DNA of 64,000 nt from an uncultured Clostridia bacterium (GTDB lineage: Bacteria > Bacillota > Clostridia > TANB77 > CAG-508). The stretch's first letter is position 1. Each line of letters begins with the position of its first letter. Below, one piece after another: positions 1-9,215 of the stretch. The notes under the pieces were generated by a model. The model was given only the letters and a program-made list of their open reading frames with translations, did no database searches and was not told where the DNA came from. Where the stretch lies: NCBI GenBank assembly GCA_947649935.1, contig CANSTR010000004.1, positions 17,417 to 81,416 of the forward strand. Direction: 5' to 3'. Position numbers and translations under genes: made by a program.

Positions 1-2
1 GT

Positions 3-206
3 CGTGATGTTTCTTTAACTTCTGGTGACTTAATATATGTGCCCAATGCTATGACGAACATATCTGGTGGAGGATCTTACAATAAGGGATACTATAAGGC
101 GACTGGCGAGAAGTACGAAATTAATAATATAAGTTACCTCTATAAAATAGTATTTATAGGAGAGACTTATTTAGTGCGAGTTTGTTCGAATTGTGGAAAT
201 AATTAG
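3..206 (+). CDS. C-terminal fragment of a CDS entering from the left edge (ends ...YLVRVCSNCGNN*), hypothetical
   Basis: Open frame 3 from the window start to TAG at 204-206; no start codon in window. Confidence 0.5.
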   Translation, partial: RDVSLTSGDLIYVPNAMTNISGGGSYNKGYYKATGEKYEINNISYLYKIVFIGETYLVRVCSNCGNN

Positions 207-230
207 TATTAAGGATAGTTATTTAGTGAG

Positions 231-285
231 AAAAGGAGCTGTAAAAAACTCTAACTTCTCAGAGAAGAACAAGCGAAATTTGGGG
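231..285. repeat. Dispersed repeat copy (AAAGGAGCTGTAAAAAACTCTAACTT...GCGAAATTTGGGG), second copy inverted at about 29038-29095
   Basis: Reverse complement of 29038-29095 matches nearly base for base over about 50 nt. Confidence 0.6.
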
Positions 286-348
286 CTCAACAACAGGAAA
301 CTATAATGCAGTTAGCAGATATCTTGTTTGTGCTTATAAATAAACTAT

Positions 349-420
349 GTAGGGCAATTATCAATCGCCCGTTACAGGCAACATTTATGTAAAAACGTAG
401 GGACACGGGGCACCGTGTCC
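349..420. repeat. Two GTAGGG hairpin mini-elements (349-371 and 397-420)
   Basis: gtagggcaattatcaatcgcccg and gtagggacacggggcaccgtgtcc; self-complementary arms. Confidence 0.75.
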
Positions 421-753
421 TGATTTTTTATGCCATTTTTGATTTTTGCTCAAAAATGCCACATCGACGTAGAGGCACTTTACCTGCGTTCTAATCGATT
501 GATACCCCTTTGTGGTATGGTTGGTCTACCTGTTTTAAAAAAACGCCTTAAAATCGCTTAAAATGCGTCACTATTTTTGGATACCTGCCAAAAACACGCC
601 CGGAAAAATAGCTAAAAAATCGTCTAATGCACGAAAAGCACCTTTTTAGTCATTTTTCTCTAAAAAATAAAAAAGGCGCTTAAAATGGCTTAAAATGCGT
701 TGGGTGTTTTTGAGAAGGTGAGAGAAAAATATTTAGTAAATCAAAGAAAATCC

Positions 754-782
754 TTGACAACGCTACCAAATTATGTTAAAAT
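754..782 (+). promoter_or_regulatory. Sigma70-type promoter for rplU-rpmA (TTGACA 754-759, 17 nt, TAAAAT 777-782)
   Basis: Consensus boxes with 17-nt spacer upstream of L21. Confidence 0.65.
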
Positions 783-787
783 AAATA

Positions 788-877
788 ACTGTAAACTGCT
801 TAACTATGGTTTCAAAAGCTGGAAACAGCTACCAAGTTGGAAGTTAGCGAGTATTACGAAAAGGGAGGTGCATTGCT
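788..877 (+). promoter_or_regulatory. Possible L21 mRNA leader
   Basis: About 90 nt untranslated leader between promoter and rplU; position fits known L21 leaders; structure not computed. Confidence 0.3.
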
Positions 878-1192
878 ATGTACGCAATTATCGAAGCATG
901 TGGAAGACAATATAAGGTAGAAGAAGGAGAATCAGTATTTTTCGAAAAATTAGGAGAAGAAGAAGGAAAAAAAGTATCGTTTGATAAAGTTGTTCTTGTA
1001 TCCAATGATGGAAAAGTAGAAGTCGGAACTCCTTATGTTGAGGGTAGCAAGGTTGAAGGTAAAGTCGTGTCAAATGGCAGAGGCAAAAAAATTCTTGTTT
1101 TTAAATACAAACCAAAAAAGAATGAAAGAAAAACAAGAGGTCATAGACAAGACTATACAAAAGTTGAGATTACTTCAATCAAAACAAAATAG
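878..1192 (+). CDS. rplU: 50S ribosomal protein L21
   Basis: [17 protein letters not shown]...[17 protein letters not shown] gggaggtg. Confidence 0.97.
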   Translation: MYAIIEACGRQYKVEEGESVFFEKLGEEEGKKVSFDKVVLVSNDGKVEVGTPYVEGSKVEGKVVSNGRGKKILVFKYKPKKNERKTRGHRQDYTKVEITSIKTK

Positions 1193-1245
1193 TTGACTAA
1201 TAAATGAGTATATATGGATTTTAAAAACGAAGGGAGTGAATTTTA

Positions 1246-1503
1246 ATGGCACATAAAAAAGGGCAAGGTAGTGTTAAGAACGGAAGAGATAGTGAGTCCA
1301 AAAGACTTGGTGTGAAAAGAGCAGATGGACAATTTGTTTTGGCTGGAAATATCTTAGTAAGACAAAGAGGAACCAATGTACATCCAGGAACCAATGTTGG
1401 AAAAGGAAGCGATGATACGTTGTTTGCTTTGGTGGATGGAAATGTTAAGTTTGAGAAAAAAGCAACCAAAAAAGTAGTCAGTGTGTATCCAATTGCACAA
1501 TAA
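1246..1503 (+). CDS. rpmA: 50S ribosomal protein L27, no N-terminal extension
   Basis: [43 protein letters not shown]. Confidence 0.97.
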   Translation: MAHKKGQGSVKNGRDSESKRLGVKRADGQFVLAGNILVRQRGTNVHPGTNVGKGSDDTLFALVDGNVKFEKKATKKVVSVYPIAQ

Positions 1504-1519
1504 ATACAAAAAAATAATA

Positions 1520-1578
1520 GTAGGGGCACGAGGCATCGTGCCCATTTTTAAAATGTAGGGGAGACTATCAGTCGCCCG
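1520..1578. repeat. Two GTAGGGG hairpin mini-elements
   Basis: gtaggggcacgaggcatcgtgccc; gtaggggagactatcagtcgcccg. Confidence 0.75.
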
Positions 1579-1636
1579 TAAATATAGCATGAATGATTAC
1601 GGATGTGCAATACACGCCCCTACGTGTGGAGGAAAA

Positions 1637-2230
1637 ATGTTTGATTTAGATGAATTAGAAAAAGTAAAACAAAAAGCGCTGGAAAATCATATTCCAATTA
1701 TTATGGATGAAACCTTGGAAAAAATCAAAGAAATATTGGAAAAAGAAAATCCAGAAAAAATTTTAGAAATTGGCACAGCAGTTGGCTATTCGGCAAGTCA
1801 GTTTGTACATTTTGCGCCAAATGCTATGGTCGATACGATTGAATTAGATGAGGAAAGGGCAAAAGAGGCAATCGAAAATGTAAAGAAAATTGGAATTGAG
1901 GATAAAGTGAACATTTTAATTGCAAATGCGGTAGAAATTTTGCCGACGTTGCAAGGCGAATATGACATCATTTTTATTGATGCCAACAAGGGTAAATATC
2001 CAGTTTTTTTGCAAGAAGGCATTCGACTTGCCAAAAATGGTGGCTGGATTTTGGCAGACAATATTTTGTATAAAGGTTATGTGATGGGCGATTACAACAA
2101 GCATAAGCAACGAACAGCAGTGAAACATTTGAGGGAATATATTCAGTTGGCGCAAGAAAATGAATGCTTGGAAACGCAGATTTTAGAAGTGGGAGATGGA
2201 TTGGCGATTAGTCAAGTGAAAAAAGCGTGA
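1637..2230 (+). CDS. O-methyltransferase (class I SAM, TrmR/YrrM-like); start taken at MFDLDELEK
   Basis: EIGTAVGYSASQF...IFIDANKGKYP...GGWILADNILYKG. Confidence 0.85.
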   Translation: MFDLDELEKVKQKALENHIPIIMDETLEKIKEILEKENPEKILEIGTAVGYSASQFVHFAPNAMVDTIELDEERAKEAIENVKKIGIEDKVNILIANAVEILPTLQGEYDIIFIDANKGKYPVFLQEGIRLAKNGGWILADNILYKGYVMGDYNKHKQRTAVKHLREYIQLAQENECLETQILEVGDGLAISQVKKA

Positions 2231-2344
2231 GAAATTTTGCTTCCTATGGAATGAGAAAAGATTGACTTTTTGAAAAAAATGTAGTAAAATGTCGACATAA
2301 TGAATATAGTATAATAGGAAGTTTTTGTAAAGGAATGAAAAGTT

Positions 2345-3629
2345 ATGAAGATAGAAGATAGCGAAGAGTATGTAATGACACTCATTATGGCAGCTCGGAA
2401 AAGGCACAAGAATGAACAGCAATAAGTCAAAATTAGTACATAAAATTTATGACAAAGAATTGGTCAGACGTGTTGTTGATTTGGCAAAAAAGATTGGCTC
2501 TGACGAAATTGTTGCCGTTGTGGGTCATTTGAAGGAACAAGTGCAAGAAGTTTTGGGCGATGAAGTGCAATATGCTTTTCAAGAGGAATTGCTAGGTACA
2601 GGTCATGCGGTGATGCAAGCGAAAAAATATTTTGAAGGAAAAAAAGGAAAAGTTGTCATTTTGTATGGCGATGTTCCGATTATCAGACCAGAAACTTTAA
2701 AAAATTTAATTTCAAAAAGTATCAAAAATAAGGAATATGCGACTTTGTTAACTGCCATTTACGAAAATCCAACTGGCTATGGTAGAATTATTCGTGACGA
2801 AGGTGGCAACATCAAAGGAATTGTGGAAGAAAAGGACGCTGACCCGCTTCAAAAGAAGCATATCAAGGAAATCAACTCTGGTATTTATTGCTTTGATATT
2901 GAAGAATTGTTTCGCGCGATTGATAAAATTAAGCCCAATAATGCGCAAGGCGAATATTATTTGACAGATGTTATCCGCATTATGAATGACGAAGGTTTGA
3001 AAACTGGTGCTGTGATTGTGGAAGATAATACCGAGATTTTGGGTGTGAATGATCGAGCACAATTGGAATTGTTGACCCGCGTTCTTCGCATGAGAATCAA
3101 TAGTTTTCACATGAAAAAAGGTGTTACTATCGAGGATGCGCAGACAACGTATATTTACGATGATGTCAGAATCGGGAAAGATACGGTGATTCATCCAAAC
3201 ACGATTATCAAAAGTGGCGTGACGATTGGCGAAGATTGCGAGATTGGGCCAAATGCGTTTATCCGCGAAGGTTGCAAAATCGGAAATCATGTGAAAGTTG
3301 GCAATTGCGTGGAATTGAAGAAGACGAAAATTGCGGACCATACAAAAGTGCCACATTTGACGTATTTGGGTGACTGCGAAGTCGGAAGTGACTGCAACAT
3401 TGGTTGTGGAACGATTACGTGCAATTATACGCCGAATAAAGAAAAGTTTAAAACAAAAATTGGAGACAATTGTTTTGTTGGTTCGAATGTCAATTTTGTA
3501 GCGCCAGTGAAAATTGGCAATGACGTTTTGGTAGCAGCAGGTTCGACCATCACAGAAGATGTGCCAGATGGAAAGTTGGCGATTGCAAGAGAACGCCAAG
3601 TTGTCAAAGAACAGAAAAAGAAAAAATAA
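2345..3629 (+). CDS. glmU: Bifunctional N-acetylglucosamine-1-P uridyltransferase / glucosamine-1-P acetyltransferase, with apparent +1 frameshift at CGG 2396-2398
   Basis: MKIEDSEEYVMTLIMAA[C]GKGTRMNSNKSKLVHKI...; hexapeptide repeats; length 1285 = 3n+1. Confidence 0.93.
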
Positions 3630-3635
3630 AACTAA

Positions 3636-3677
3636 GCCCCAGTTATCAATTATACACAAGATAACTGGGGTTTTAAA
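3636..3677 (+). terminator. Rho-independent terminator after glmU
   Basis: CCCCAGTTATC...GATAACTGGGGTTTT. Confidence 0.85.
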
Positions 3678-3703
3678 AAAGAGTGGGAAGGGACGATAGG
3701 ACA

Positions 3704-4138
3704 TTAGCCCTCGTCGTGGGCAACGCATACCCACTCTTTTTTCCTTTCTGGACCGTGGTCAACTAACATCATTAGTCGACCAGTGCTATCAAACTTGGTT
3801 ACATATTCCCAAGTTTGATGCCATAACGTCCATTTCATCACATAGCCGGTTTCCAGCTCTGCGATGAACAACTCTGATGGCCCTCCGAGATTAAAAAGAA
3901 CCACCAGAAAAGTGTTGCAAATAAACGCTACTAAAACAAATATAGCAACGTCTATTACAAACATTAGTGCTGCTTCCCATAAGGGAGGTATGGTACCCAT
4001 TTGTTCGATTATCTCGGACAAATGCTTAGTACAACACCAAGCAGCAATGGCAGCTCCTTCAAATCCAATAGCAATGGATAAGAGGAGGATTGCCATCGGG
4101 ATAATTACATCCCGGGAAATATGAAAAATTTTTTTCAT
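3704..4138 (-). CDS. Small membrane protein, hypothetical; contains the only in-frame CGG not linked to a visible frameshift (codon 9)
   Basis: Strong SD aaggagg before ATG; MKKIFHISRDVIIPMAILLLSIAIGFEG... Confidence 0.6.
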   Translation of the reverse strand: MKKIFHISRDVIIPMAILLLSIAIGFEGAAIAAWCCTKHLSEIIEQMGTIPPLWEAALMFVIDVAIFVLVAFICNTFLVVLFNLGGPSELFIAELETGYVMKWTLWHQTWEYVTKFDSTGRLMMLVDHGPERKKEWVCVAHDEG

Positions 4139-4221
4139 ATTTTTTCCTCCTTGGAAAAAATTACACTCCAAGATTATTAAAGACATGCCCTTTCAGGTGT
4201 CTACGAGTTACTATTGATTAA

Positions 4222-4250
4222 ATTATATCTTATTTTACATAAAATGTCAA
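4222..4250 (-). promoter_or_regulatory. Promoter TTGACA-17-TATAAT carrying shared TTGACATTTTATGTAAAAT motif
   Basis: Minus-strand boxes upstream of 3704-4138. Confidence 0.7.
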
Positions 4251-4302
4251 TGGTTTTGTAAAAAAATAATAGGTTTGATGGAAAATAGAAAAAAGAAATA
4301 AA

Positions 4303-4341
4303 AAAAACCGCTTATCCGTTCTAAGTGAACAGATAAGCAGG
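4303..4341 (-). terminator. Terminator of the 4363-4584 minus-strand gene
   Basis: CTGCTTATCTGTTC..GAACGGATAAGCGGTTTTTTTT on the minus strand. Confidence 0.75.
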
Positions 4342-4362
4342 TGAAAAAACTTTATACCAATT

Positions 4363-4584
4363 TTAATAAAAATAATTTAAATAAATTGATATAAAGAGAA
4401 GAGTAAAAAGAAATATCCAAAACAGTGGCTCTAAAAATTTTTTTCTCCTTTCTCTTTTCTTCTTTTTTTCTGCCTGGCGTCTTTCAAGACGCCTCTGTTT
4501 TTCTCTGTATTCCTCCTTTGCGGAGGCGATACGTGCAGCCTCGAATTCACGGGCTGCATCCTTTGGATTGTAGTCTGGTCTCAT
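4363..4584 (-). CDS. Small charged protein with C-terminal TM helix, hypothetical
   Basis: MRPDYNPKDAAREFEAARIASAKEEYREKQ...LFWIFLFTLLFISIYLNYFY; SD aaggagg. Confidence 0.6.
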   Translation of the reverse strand: MRPDYNPKDAAREFEAARIASAKEEYREKQRRLERRQAEKKKKRERRKKFLEPLFWIFLFTLLFISIYLNYFY

Positions 4585-4603
4585 AATGATTCCTCCTTAA
4601 ATT

Positions 4604-4630
4604 ATCTTGGAGGCAATTGCCTTCCAAGAT
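4604..4630 (-). promoter_or_regulatory. 5'-UTR hairpin upstream of the 4363-4584 gene
   Basis: ATCTTGGAAGGCAATTGCCTCCAAGAT, near-perfect inverted repeat. Confidence 0.6.
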
Positions 4631-4804
4631 ACGGTGACCTTTTCAGGCAGTTTACAGTTACTATTAATTAAATCATACCATATTTTACATAAAATGTCAA
4701 TGGTTTTGTAAAAAATAATAGGTTTGATGAAAAAATGATAAAATTAAAAAAATAACAAGAATTGCCTTGTTATTTTTTTGAATATATAGTAAAATAGAAG
4801 AAAT

Positions 4805-4830
4805 GTAGGGATGGACGACCCTGTCCGTCC
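4805..4830. repeat. GTAGGG hairpin mini-element
   Basis: gtagggatggacgaccctgtccgtcc. Confidence 0.65.
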
Positions 4831-4856
4831 TTATAATGTAACAAAGGAGAAAAGAA

Positions 4857-6758
4857 ATGAAGCAAAAATATTTTAATGATGGAATTGTGGGAAATGGAAA
4901 ATTAACCGCGAGTTTTAGCAAAACAGGCGAGTTGTTAAGATTGTTTTATGGCGCAGTGGATTATAAGCAATTTATTGAGCAATTTGATGTTGGTGTGAAA
5001 ATCAATGACTCTGCCATGGTATATTTGCATAATGATATCAATAATTTATACAGCCAAAAATACATCAAAGATACCAATATTTTGCAAACAGAAATCGTCA
5101 ACACTTATTTCAATTTGCAAATCATTCAAACAGATTTTGTGCCAATCGAAGAAAATATTTTGGTGAAAAATTACCGTTTTATCAACCAAAGTAACCGCGA
5201 TTTGAGAGTCAATTTGTTGGCGTATTCCAAGGTGTTAACCAATATCAACAACGACACCTGTGGCTTCTTCAAAGACGACTGTTTGCTCCAATACAACCAC
5301 GATTATTCATTCTGTATTTTTGCCAAAGAAAAGCCGATGTCGTATCAAATTAACAATGTCAGAGCCAACATTATGGATGGTGTCATTGGCGGAAAAGATT
5401 ACATCGGAATGTCGCCAGATTCGGCCATTGGCTACGATTTAAAAGTCATCAAACCAGGCGAAGAAGTCAATCTAAATTTGTATATTTATGTAAATGATAA
5501 CAGAGAGAAAAGTTTGCTGAGTGACTTAGACACAGAAATTGCGCGAATTCGCAAGATTGACATCGTCAAACAATATGAAGATACCAAAAAATATTGGAGA
5601 AAATATATCAAAGATTACGATAAATTAAATATAGCAAAAAGTGAAATGGATAGTCGTATTCAAAAAATTTATAAAAGAAGCATTTTGTTATTCTCGCTTC
5701 TTACCAATCAGGAAACTGGCGGAATTTCAGCTGGCATGGAAGTGGATGAAGACAAAACCAAATGCGGTAGATATTCGTATTGCTGGACAAGAGATGCCGT
5801 TTTTGTCACGCGTGCCATGGATATTTTGGGCATGAAAGAACAAGTCGAAAAATTTTATAGCATTTTTTGCAGAAAAACGCAAAGTAAAACTGGAGGATGG
5901 CAACAACGCTTTTACACAGATGGAAGACTTGCGCCATGTTGGGGTTACCAAATTGACGAAACAGCCAGTGTTATCATTGGAATTTACGAGCATTTCAAAA
6001 AATATAAAGATAAAATGTTTTTGAAAAATAATTTGAAAATGTGTGAAAATGCCGTTACGTATCTGCAAAAATATGTGGACGATGTTCTAAACGAAAAAGG
6101 CAAATTTGTGCCAAGTTATGATTTGTGGGAAGAATACGAAGGAGTCACCTTGTATTCTATGGCAAGCATTTTTGCCAGTTTTGATGCCATGCTAAAAATC
6201 TACAAAAATGTGAAAACAAGTTATGAAAATAATCGTCTGAAAATGGAAGCCATCCATAAAAAAACAAAGGCGTTGTCGCAAGGTTTATTAGATATCAAGG
6301 AGTATTGTTTAAAGACTTTTTTTGATGAGGACAAGAAAACATTTGTCAGAAATCCAGAGGATAAAAAGCTAGACATTAGCATTTTAGGCGCAGTTACGCC
6401 ATTTGAAATGTTCAAACCAACCGAAAAAAATGTGGAAAATACAATTGAAAGAATGAATATGACATTGCGTACGTACACAGGTGGTTATGTACGTTATGAG
6501 GAAGATGGCTACATGGGAGGCTATCATCCATGGCCAATTGCGAATTTGTGGATGGCTTGCTACAATTTAGAAAAGGGCGAAGACAAAAAAGCATTAGAAA
6601 ATTTCCAATTTGTCACAAATTCTTGCTCAGAACATGGATTTTTGGGAGAACAAGTCAACAATGAAAACATGAAACCAGCCTGGATTATAGGATTAACTTG
6701 GAGCCACGCGATGTATATTGTGGTATTAGAAAAATTAATAAAAAAAGGATTAATTTAA
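4857..6758 (+). CDS. Glycoside hydrolase family 15-like (glucoamylase-type)
   Basis: CGRYSYCWTRDAVFVTRAMD, GGWQQRFYTDGRLAPCWGYQIDETA, WPIANLWMA. Confidence 0.85.
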   Translation: MKQKYFNDGIVGNGKLTASFSKTGELLRLFYGAVDYKQFIEQFDVGVKINDSAMVYLHNDINNLYSQKYIKDTNILQTEIVNTYFNLQIIQTDFVPIEENILVKNYRFINQSNRDLRVNLLAYSKVLTNINNDTCGFFKDDCLLQYNHDYSFCIFAKEKPMSYQINNVRANIMDGVIGGKDYIGMSPDSAIGYDLKVIKPGEEVNLNLYIYVNDNREKSLLSDLDTEIARIRKIDIVKQYEDTKKYWRKYIKDYDKLNIAKSEMDSRIQKIYKRSILLFSLLTNQETGGISAGMEVDEDKTKCGRYSYCWTRDAVFVTRAMDILGMKEQVEKFYSIFCRKTQSKTGGWQQRFYTDGRLAPCWGYQIDETASVIIGIYEHFKKYKDKMFLKNNLKMCENAVTYLQKYVDDVLNEKGKFVPSYDLWEEYEGVTLYSMASIFASFDAMLKIYKNVKTSYENNRLKMEAIHKKTKALSQGLLDIKEYCLKTFFDEDKKTFVRNPEDKKLDISILGAVTPFEMFKPTEKNVENTIERMNMTLRTYTGGYVRYEEDGYMGGYHPWPIANLWMACYNLEKGEDKKALENFQFVTNSCSEHGFLGEQVNNENMKPAWIIGLTWSHAMYIVVLEKLIKKGLI

Positions 6759-6761
6759 CGT

Positions 6762-6847
6762 GTAGGGGCGACTAGCAGTCGCCCGCGGTTCAACAAAGAG
6801 GTGGTCTAGACCAACCCAAAACGTAGGGGCACGGGGCACCGTGCCCT
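6762..6847. repeat. Two GTAGGGG hairpin mini-elements
   Basis: gtaggggcgactagcagtcgcccg; gtaggggcacggggcaccgtgccct. Confidence 0.75.
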
Positions 6848-6862
6848 GGATACAAAAAACCA

Positions 6863-6938
6863 ATCTTTCATTATATCATATTTTTACAATTTTGTCAAAT
6901 TGACATTTTTTCCAAAATGTGGTATAATAAAAGGTTAG
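6863..6938. repeat. Palindromic divergent-promoter element E1
   Basis: + strand TTGACA 6900-6905/TATAAT 6923-6928; - strand TTGACA 6893-6898/TATAAT 6870-6875; both spacers 17 nt. Confidence 0.75.
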
Positions 6939-6952
6939 GAAAAAACAAAAAC

Positions 6953-6981
6953 GTAAGGGCACGGTACCCCGTGCCCCTACG
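6953..6981. repeat. GTAAGGGC hairpin mini-element
   Basis: gtaagggcacggtaccccgtgcccctac. Confidence 0.7.
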
Positions 6982-7003
6982 GAAAATTAGAAAGGAAACA
7001 TCA

Positions 7004-8365
7004 ATGGCAAAAAAAAATACAACCGTATTTTTCTGCAACGAATGTGGTTATGAATCCTCAAAATGGCTAGGCAAATGCCCAGCATGTGGACAATGGAACA
7101 CATTTGTGGAAGAAAAAGTCGTGGGAAATAGCGCATCAAAAGATAAAAATAAACCCAGAAGTGAAGTCGTCAAATTAAATGAAGTAGAACAAAAGACGAC
7201 AACCAGAATTAAAACTGGCGTGCAAGAATTGGACCGAGTGTTAGGTGGCGGTTTTGTGAAAGGTTCATTGACACTTTTGGGAGGTGAACCAGGCATTGGA
7301 AAATCTACTTTGATTTTGCAAATTTGTCATACTGTCCAAGTAGAAGGCAAGATTTTGTATGTATCTGGCGAAGAATCCGCAGAGCAAATCAAACTTCGCG
7401 CAGACCGCTTGAATATTCATCATGAAAATCTGCTATTTTTGTCAGAAACGGATGTTGACAACGTAGAAAATGCGTTGGAAAGAGAAAATCCAGATTTTGT
7501 CATTATCGATTCTGTGCAAACCATGTATTCCGAAGAAATTACGTCTGCACCAGGAAGCGTTAGCCAGGTGCGAGAAATTACGGCGCGCATTATGAAAATG
7601 TGCAAGCAAAAGCAGATTACGACTATTTTGATTGGGCATGTCACCAAAGACGGAAACATTGCAGGACCAAGAGTTCTAGAACATATGGTGGATACGGTTT
7701 TGTATCTCGAAGGAGAACGCTATTTTGCTTACCGCATTTTGCGTGGCGTGAAAAATCGATTTGGTTCGACCAATGAAATTGGTATGTTTGAAATGCAAAA
7801 CGAAGGATTAGTCGAAATAGTCGACCCATCGTCTGTCTTGATTTCAGAACGAGAAGAGGGAACCACGGGTTCGGTGATTGTGGTCAGCTTAGAAGGCACC
7901 AGACCAATTCTTTTGGAATTGCAAGCGTTGGCGACTCCAACAGTTTTTGGCTTGCCAAGAAGAACGGCCGGTGGAATTGACTATAACCGTTTGGTTTTGC
8001 TGATTGCTGTTTTGGAAAAAAGAGCTGGAATGGCGCTAAGTTCGCAAGATGTTTATTTGAATCTTGTGGGCGGTATGCGTGTAAGTGAACCAGCTTTGGA
8101 TTTGGGAATTATTTTGGCGGTGGCATCAACTTTTAAAAATAAAAGTATTCCCGAAAACGTTGCAGTAGTTGGCGAAGTTGGCTTAACAGGCGAGGTTCGA
8201 GCGGTTAGTATGATAGAAAAAAGAATCAAAGAAGCAGAGAAATTGGGTTACAAAAAAATATTGATTCCAGAAAGTAACAAAAAAGGCTTGAAAAATGACT
8301 ACAAATTGGATATAATAGGTGTGAAAAATGTAGTGGATGCTTTGCATTATTTGAATTTAAAATAA
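7004..8365 (+). CDS. radA: DNA repair protein RadA
   Basis: FFCNECGYESSKWLGKCPACGQWNTF; GGEPGIGKSTL; KNRFGS. Confidence 0.96.
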   Translation: MAKKNTTVFFCNECGYESSKWLGKCPACGQWNTFVEEKVVGNSASKDKNKPRSEVVKLNEVEQKTTTRIKTGVQELDRVLGGGFVKGSLTLLGGEPGIGKSTLILQICHTVQVEGKILYVSGEESAEQIKLRADRLNIHHENLLFLSETDVDNVENALERENPDFVIIDSVQTMYSEEITSAPGSVSQVREITARIMKMCKQKQITTILIGHVTKDGNIAGPRVLEHMVDTVLYLEGERYFAYRILRGVKNRFGSTNEIGMFEMQNEGLVEIVDPSSVLISEREEGTTGSVIVVSLEGTRPILLELQALATPTVFGLPRRTAGGIDYNRLVLLIAVLEKRAGMALSSQDVYLNLVGGMRVSEPALDLGIILAVASTFKNKSIPENVAVVGEVGLTGEVRAVSMIEKRIKEAEKLGYKKILIPESNKKGLKNDYKLDIIGVKNVVDALHYLNLK

Positions 8366-8382
8366 AGGAAGGAAGTAAAACA

Positions 8383-9195
8383 ATGAAAGAAAAAGTGAAA
8401 TTAATTATAGGAATCATCGTTATGATTGCGTTGTTGGGGGGAATTATTTTTGTGGTGTACAGAGGCGTGGAACATGAAACACAAGCTCAAACCAATCCAG
8501 TGGCAACCTTTGAATTGCAAGATAAAGGAACCATAAAAATGGAGTTATATCCAGAATATGCGCCAAATACGGTGGCAAATTTTATTGCTTTAATTCAAGC
8601 AGGATATTATAACAATAAAGTTTTGTATGGTAAAGATGATATTTGTTTGTATATGGGAAGAGATACGGAAAACGAAGAAGCAGCCCCAAAAGTTAGCATG
8701 ATTGATTCTTCCATTGAAGCAGATTCGGATGATGATTATGAATATGAAATCAATGGTGAATTCATTGCCAATGGTTTTGAAAAAAATACGTTAAGACATG
8801 AAAAAGGCGTAATTTCGTTGAACCGTTACGATTATTCTTCGTATGGTTTGACAGAAGAAAGTTACAATTCTGGAAGAGCCCAATTCTCGATTATGATGCA
8901 AGAGGCGTCTACACTAAATGGCGTATATTGCGCATTTGGAAGAGTTGTTGAAGGCTTAGATATTTTAGATGAGATGTATCAAAATGCAGAAATGAAACCA
9001 CAAGAAACCTCAGCAGAAAATGGCGAAACAGCGACAGAGGAAGAAGGCGCAATCAAACAGTTTGCGACAACACCAACCATCACAAATGCTACCGTAGAAA
9101 CATATGGCGTGAATTATGAAAAACCAAAAGTGCATGAAGCATTTGATATTCAAGCCTATATAACCGAAATGTATAGTCGTTATTATTCAAATTAA
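8383..9195 (+). CDS. Cyclophilin-type peptidyl-prolyl isomerase, membrane-anchored
   Basis: ATFELQDKGTIKMELYPEYAPNTVANFIALIQAGYYNN. Confidence 0.85.
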   Translation: MKEKVKLIIGIIVMIALLGGIIFVVYRGVEHETQAQTNPVATFELQDKGTIKMELYPEYAPNTVANFIALIQAGYYNNKVLYGKDDICLYMGRDTENEEAAPKVSMIDSSIEADSDDDYEYEINGEFIANGFEKNTLRHEKGVISLNRYDYSSYGLTEESYNSGRAQFSIMMQEASTLNGVYCAFGRVVEGLDILDEMYQNAEMKPQETSAENGETATEEEGAIKQFATTPTITNATVETYGVNYEKPKVHEAFDIQAYITEMYSRYYSN

Positions 9196-9215
9196 TTCGC
9201 ATGTTGGAGGTACGT

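Noticed and set aside
700-915. 71-aa + ORF before rplU
   Set aside because: Spans the rplU promoter and leader and overlaps the L21 start in another frame.
1589-1636. N-terminal extension MNDYGCAIHAPTCGGK of the O-methyltransferase
   Set aside because: Encoded by sequence flanking a hairpin repeat; natural start with RBS is at 1637 (MFDLDELEK).
2748-3734. 328-aa minus-strand ORF
   Set aside because: Antisense shadow of glmU; no recognisable domain, while the + strand is clearly GlmU.
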